A DNA stretch of 64,000 nucleotides, taken from NCBI GenBank assembly GCA_003024785.1, contig PUQB01000132.1:456896-520895 (forward strand). The letters run 5' to 3'. A program made the translations under genes and the position numbers. Within the stretch, counting starts at the first letter, position 1. Each line of letters opens with the position of its first letter. Below the pieces are notes generated by a model that did no database searches, was not told the origin of the DNA, and saw only the letters and a list, made by a program, of their open reading frames with translations. The DNA comes from Selaginella tamariscina. Lineage: Eukaryota > Streptophyta > Lycopodiopsida > Selaginellales > Selaginellaceae. Below are positions 58,660 to 64,000 of the stretch, piece after piece.

Positions 58660-58919
58660 ACAGGTAGGAGGTTTACATTATCACTTTTTGGATATTTATT
58701 TGTGAGTCGAATTTAATAATTTAGCCATTCCTAAAAAGACATTCGTATCTTCTCAATGTGCATGCATTATGTGTGTGCGCGTGTTGTTGTGGGAACACAA
58801 TACAATTTAAGAGTTGTAGTTGTGTGTCCATTTGTTTTTCAAATTGGGGAAAGCAAAGAGTACGATGTCTACAGTCAGGTATCTATGTATGTTTTTAATT
58901 ATAATACTCTTAATTAAAA

Positions 58920-59960
58920 CATATATTGTTGAGTAAGTCCGGATCAGGCTCCATCCTAAGCAAATTCAACAACTCATCCCTTGCTGAGCCTTGTCGTCCT
59001 CGGGTTGAAACGAGTCTCTAGTGAGGGAACCGAGTGAACAACTGAACAAATAGAGCTAACCTCTCCAGTCTGTTCTTCACTTCCGCACGTCGTCCACGAT
59101 GGTCAGACTGAAGACCAGACGGCTGCAGTGTGTAACGTGAGAAACTCTGATATCGATCACATGAATCTTCAACTTGTGTTCAAACACATCCATGACGACT
59201 CCATTAGTCACTATGGATACCATCTGATGCAAGGAGAGTGATCATGAAAATTGAGAAAAGCCCTATGTACAGGAATTGTACCTCCTAGTTTTGCCATAAA
59301 AGCCTCTCATTGGCATCACCGGTAAGACATGCAAGTCGTTCAGTACCCGAACTCCCTATTGACAAAGTGCCAGGTCAACACGCAATGCAACCGGCATATA
59401 GTGCTTTTTATCTCTTTTTTCATATGTTTCCAGCTGTTTCGTATTCATGTTGACTTTCAACAATCCGCCACCAAGTCTTAACTTTCCTTTAAGAAACTGC
59501 TTGGCACATACAACCTTTTCTGTCTTTTACATGGAAGCAGCCTCGAAATAGCTTTCCATATCATACAACTAGTCATCCAAAACCGTGTAATCCTTTGAAC
59601 CCATAAAATCTGAAGGCTTTACCGGTTTGGACCTCCACAACCTACTTTCATTAAAGAATTTGATTTAGAGGAACTGACTTTGAATCATGCTTCTTCTTCT
59701 TTTTCGGTGTGTCTGGTTGCGGAACATTTGGCACTGCAGTATTCGTCAGGAATCCGAACGGCAACATTATCAATTTGGTCGTTCAACCCAAAACATCCCT
59801 CGAAGTTTGTTTAGGGACTTCTCGCCAATTAGGTCGTTGTTTAACTCTAGGGGTCGACCTGGATCAGCCTCATTCATCTCTTCATTTTGAGCCTCTGCCC
59901 TCTCTACCTCAGGCTCTGGTTGCTTTCTTTTGCTCATTGTATTGAACCCTAGTTTCAACA
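58920..59960 (-). pseudogene. Ty3/gypsy gag-like remnant
   Basis: The minus strand starts near 59937 (MSKRKQPEPEVERAEAQNEE). It then shows SDFMGSKDYTVLDD near 59610, LYDMESYFEAASM and EKVVCAKQFLKGKLRL near 59510, which fits the gag core pattern F.G..D....WL..ME.YF....M...EKV..A...LKG.A..WW, with stops where Trp and other residues would be expected. Later segments are unreadable. Together with the integrase remnant at 54980-56300 it would fit the 5' and 3' ends of one minus-strand element whose middle is replaced by the WD40 gene. Confidence 0.55.
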
Positions 59961-60082
59961 CTTGGAGAATATACTTAGAATATTTCTAATATGAAGTTGG
60001 AAACACCCTGCACATGTTATACACCCAAACACGTCAACTTAAACCAGCATAAGACTTTCGACATACCTAGAATCTCACACCA

Positions 60083-60172
60083 GATATACAAAGACGGCTC
60101 CATCTCTTCTAGTTGTACACAAAGTATGCCTTGTATAAACTGCCAAATTGTGCCAAATTGCCCCGAGTGAAC
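60083..60172. repeat. 90-bp direct repeat, copy 1
   Basis: It begins GATATACAAAGACGGCTCCA and ends ATTGCCCCGAGTGA. A second copy at 60684-60772 is about 90 percent similar by eye. Confidence 0.8.
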
Positions 60173-60683
60173 GGCACACGCACATGTATACGAGTCACTT
60201 CCAAAGTGCCACAAGACACTAAGAATGCAAATGTGTAGAAAAAACCTACACTTATCTATCTATCTATCTATATAATAGGTGCCCTAGGTAAATTCCTGTG
60301 CACATCCATGCTACAAGATTGCCATGTAATTAATAATAACACACATGACAAATTGTTGTATATATAATATCATAATGGAGAAAACTACTTAGAATTTGGT
60401 TATTTACATTATAATATGCTCAAAACCTCTAAAAGTACTAAGCAAATAACATTTTCTCAATTTCAAAAGGTGATTGTTTATAAATAAAGAATGGATTGAT
60501 TTTCTTGAACGAAATGAATATTTGTTACTACATAGTTATGCTCCGTACTATAAATACTGAAGTATTATATAAAAACGTCTCAAACTTAAGCACACCTTCA
60601 CGAGGATTATTTGGTGTACTCACGAATTCTTGGTCTATTTCAAGGTAATAAATTAAATCAATTTCACACTTAATGTGATTTGT

Positions 60684-60772
60684 AGATATACAAAGATGGC
60701 TCCATCTCTTCTATTTGTACACAAAGTATGCCTTGTATTAAATACCAAATTGTGCCAAATTGCCCCCAGTGA
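60684..60772. repeat. 90-bp direct repeat, copy 2
   Basis: It begins GATATACAAAGATGGCTCCA and ends GCCCCCAGTGA. The 500 bp between the copies is AT-rich with a short CTAT microsatellite near 60256 and no gene. Confidence 0.8.
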
Positions 60773-60779
60773 ATGGTCA

Positions 60780-63700
60780 CCTTGTGCTATGAATGCAGCC
60801 TAATGCACATGACACTCCTTGAACATGAGCAACATGTTGTCAGTGCCACAACAGCACATGTGGCTATTTTTGGATCTAGATTCTCCTTCTTTTCTAAATC
60901 ATTGTCTTATTCTGGTTCAACTTCTTTTTCTCCTAAATTGTTTTTTTTTTCTATTTTATACTTGTTTGCATTGTAACTTTGGGTATTGAATTCTCAAGCG
61001 AACAATTGCATGAGAATTTCCTATGCCGTTATTACAATCTTGCAGCCCGCACTGTCCATGTGAAGTTCGTATGCTCTTCATTGTTAATTGTGATTTAGAT
61101 ATTATATTTATATCTTAAATTATCTTCTTTGTGGACGTGTTGTCATATATTTGTGTTTTCTTGAAGACCTACCAATGCCCACATTTTTGCCTCGCTCACT
61201 GTTGGCCTCAGTGCTCCAAGAACTAAAATAAAACACAAAGTACAAAATTATAGAAATTCACTACACGCATACATTGATATTCAAAGATAATACGTGTGAA
61301 TATATTATACATAAACAACATATAATATATAATCATTATATTCACACAAACAAGACATATAATATATAATCATATGCCACAGCCTACAACTTTACATATA
61401 AGCCCTAGGGCTTGAGCTTGATTTCGTTATTATTTCTTATTGTTTTTTAAATATCTCAAATAAAAATTGTTTAAAACTTCTTTAATGAAGTGTAAAATTA
61501 GCTATTCTTGTAAATCTTGATCAATCATTTATATATAAATTAGATATTTTAAAATACCATGCGATTCATCATAAAATTACATAAAATGCATAATTATTTT
61601 TGTTTTGATATACATGTAACACATTTAATATTTTTTATAATGAGTAAAAGTACACACAACAAATTAAAAAGCATGTCTTATTATTAATTATAAAATTTAT
61701 AAAAAATGAATTAATAAGTTTTGTGAAGGAGAGGAGCTATTTGATAAAGTCATAAATAAGATTGACGCATGTCAACGAAGAGGTGTGTATTCACTAATAT
61801 ACATTATAATTAGAATTAATTATAATCAAGTTTTAATATAGGATGCTCCACCTATTAAAACCATCATCATGATTGTTCAAGTTAAGTTGAGAATTTCCTA
61901 ATTAAGAACGAGAAACTTAAACTCATAGATTTTGGGGTTCAAAGGTTTTCTAATACCAACAATGCTTTCAACTTGATTGTATGTGTACTCTGCTTTTTAT
62001 GTTGCACATGAAGTTCTCAAGGGACAATATGAGTGTGATTTGCATAGAGCTTGCTACACTATTGCATTTCCCTTTTGAGGAGACAGAGCATTAAAAGACT
62101 AAGCTTTGTGATTTTCATATTGTCTTTTATATTAACCTAACTCAAAATATGTTTTACCATAGATACATTTCAATAATTTTTAGTGATTTTTTACTTTCAT
62201 GAGGTGTGATTGTGTAGATGTGCAAGGGCGTAAGTGTGAATATGTTAATGGCATTGTTATTCCGCTAGTTAACTTTCCACATCAGTCACATGACAAGTAT
62301 TAAGGTTAAGTTTTAGTTTGTGCATGATCTTCTACAATGACCTTATATGATATTCTTTGATCCCAATAGATTAAAAAGTTATTGTCTAGGTTAGGGTTCT
62401 AATGCCAAGTACAATATTGTCTAGGTTTTTTCCTTGCTTATTAAGTTATTGGTTTATTTTTCTAGCGTAGTCCTAATCATAGAGTACAAGAATTAAAAAT
62501 AATCTTTGTTGTTTATTTCCTTAAAAGAAATATTTTTACTAATTAATAAATTCTTTTATTTTAAATTTATAGAGATATTTGATTTATAAATATATTAATT
62601 ATTTAAATATTAAAATATAGACTTATGTAACTATATAAATATATAAATTATCTAAATGTTATATGCATTAAAATTTTATATTGTGAGCAACATAGCAATT
62701 TAAATTTATATGTTTGTGGGATTTAGGAATTTAATGATATTTAAAAATTATACACACACACACACACATATTTAAGTATATATATAATTCAATAAATATA
62801 CATATTATATATTAAGATATTAAAATTTGATATTTATAACAAGGTAAAAATTAATATAACGAACTTGTGTGCGAGCAATTTGTATAAAATAACAAATTAG
62901 TATATATTTTATTATACCCAAGGATAAATGAATATAAATAAATTGTTCATTTAAAAATTAATTTAAACATATAAAACCCAAAAACCTAATTTTTGAGGGT
63001 TAGGTCAAGGTTTAAAAGAGTGGTGAGACTTCAAATTTTTGTGTTTTCTTGTAGAGTCACTCAAAGAACCATAAAATAATGATGATTAATAGGGTAATTT
63101 TATTTCTCTAGAATGTGCATTTTCTCCATGTTTTCCCATGGATTTTTGCATTTGCCCACAATTTATGTATTGCATCATTTATGTAGTTGTGCATAGATTG
63201 CACAATCTGTGCAGATTTTGGAGGTGACCACATGGCTTCCATATGGATTGCGAACTAGACACTCGCAGTTCCTACCCAAGAACTGTGAGTCACCCTCTCA
63301 AAGGTTCCTAATCAAGATGGTTCGTATGACATGTGAGCATCCCACTCATAGTTCCTTGTCAAGAACTGCAATATTAACCAACATATTATTGTTTCTAACA
63401 ATAGTGCAATACATATAATCACTAATTAAGCAATTTGAAACTTTATTTTAATTTTGAGACTTTATTTATATATACACTTAATGAATCTAAAACTTAAATT
63501 AGTTTAACCTATTGAATAAATGTTTATTTTTAAATAGCCATGTATATATCATACCTCATTTAACTGGGATTTTTTGTTGGTAATCTTCTAATTACTATGG
63601 ACATTTCTGTTGGTAATTTCTAGAATTACCAACAAATTACCAACTTAGGAAAGATTACCAACAGAATCTTTGTTGTTTATTTCCTTATAAGAAATATTTT

Positions 63701-64000
63701 TACAAATTATAAGAATGGCTTTAATGACATAAAGAAAATCTCATTTAAAAAGGATATATACTTCCAAAATATGTCATTTTAAAATGTACTGCCTTCAAAC
63801 TTTAATTGGGTTAGCAAGTTTAAGTTAATTAGGGTTTATTTGTATTGATTTACTAATTAAATTATATCTGTGGTTTTTTATTTGTATTGATTTATCAATT
63901 AAATTATATTTGTTTGTTTACTTTTTATTGATTAACACATATGTATACATGCATATTTATCATTATAAACTCACAAACATGCACATAAGTACGTTTCAAA
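60780..64000. other. AT-rich terminal region, no gene seen
   Basis: There is no domain-bearing frame. Features seen: a 45-bp direct repeat (AATCTTTGTTGTTTATTTCC and onward) at about 62501 and 63665; a foldback at 63573-63666 with TTGTTGGTAATCTT and AAGATTACCAACAG arms and an inner TTGGTAATTTCTAGAATTAC palindrome; a CA tract at 62752-62768; and two copies of ATTTGTATTGATTTAYYAAT near 63840 and 63880. Confidence 0.55.

Overview
The window looks like nuclear DNA of a land plant. It has plant-type telomere repeats (TTTAGGG, about 16395-16425), AAACCCTA telo-boxes upstream of a ribosome-biogenesis gene, secreted TPD1-like small cysteine-rich proteins, a GDSL esterase remnant, a chromodomain Ty3/gypsy retrotransposon, and short GT-AG introns. 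The high transposon load and the transposase families would fit a non-seed plant (fern, lycophyte or bryophyte), but that is inference. Most of the window is transposable-element DNA and almost every gene is broken.

Region 1 (1-23383) is the most unusual part. It is a very large imperfect inverted repeat. The left arm (1 to about 9982, running off the window) mirrors the right arm (about 12510-22000) around a spacer of about 2.5 kb. Read outward from the spacer, each arm carries the 5' exons of a ParB-like/methyltransferase-like gene, a palindromic satellite array built on GGCGGGATTAATCCCGCC, a CA/TA microsatellite block, an AT-rich block with 328-bp tandem repeats, a second palindromic array, and a gene for a DUF7869-type, RNase H-fold transposase-like protein. 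The right transposase-like gene is nearly intact; the left copy is decayed. The spacer holds the body of the ParB/methyltransferase-like gene, which ends where the left arm begins. A second fragment of that gene (22490-23383) lies downstream of the right transposase-like gene. I read this as a large, apparently undescribed DNA transposon carrying its own DNA-binding/methylase-like protein, folded back on itself and then decayed. The left arm was later hit by a 1372-bp TIR element (6366-7737).

Region 2 (23384-35330) is a tandem Ty3/gypsy chromovirus on the minus strand: LTR, gag-less copy A, LTR, fuller copy B, LTR. Its left LTR interrupts the second ParB/methyltransferase fragment. Both copies carry expanded tandem repeats derived from the 3' end of pol.

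Region 3 (35990-40032) is a decayed CMC (CACTA/Plavaka, Tnp2-like) transposase on the minus strand, followed by a small exon-like fragment (40430-40965).

Region 4 (41000-54336) is AT-rich and gene-poor. It contains a dispersed tRNA-like repeat, four TPD1-like copies (one intact at 53848-54336, three broken) and a GDSL esterase pseudogene.

Region 5 (54980-59960) holds a minus-strand Ty3/gypsy integrase/pol 3' remnant and a minus-strand gag remnant. Between them, in the opposite direction, sits an 11-exon GRWD1/RRB1-like WD40 ribosome-assembly gene with two in-frame TAG codons and a frameshift.

Region 6 (60000-64000) is AT-rich with short duplications and no recognisable gene.

Coordinates of repeats and decayed genes are approximate. 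All family assignments rest on motif recognition by eye, with no database search.
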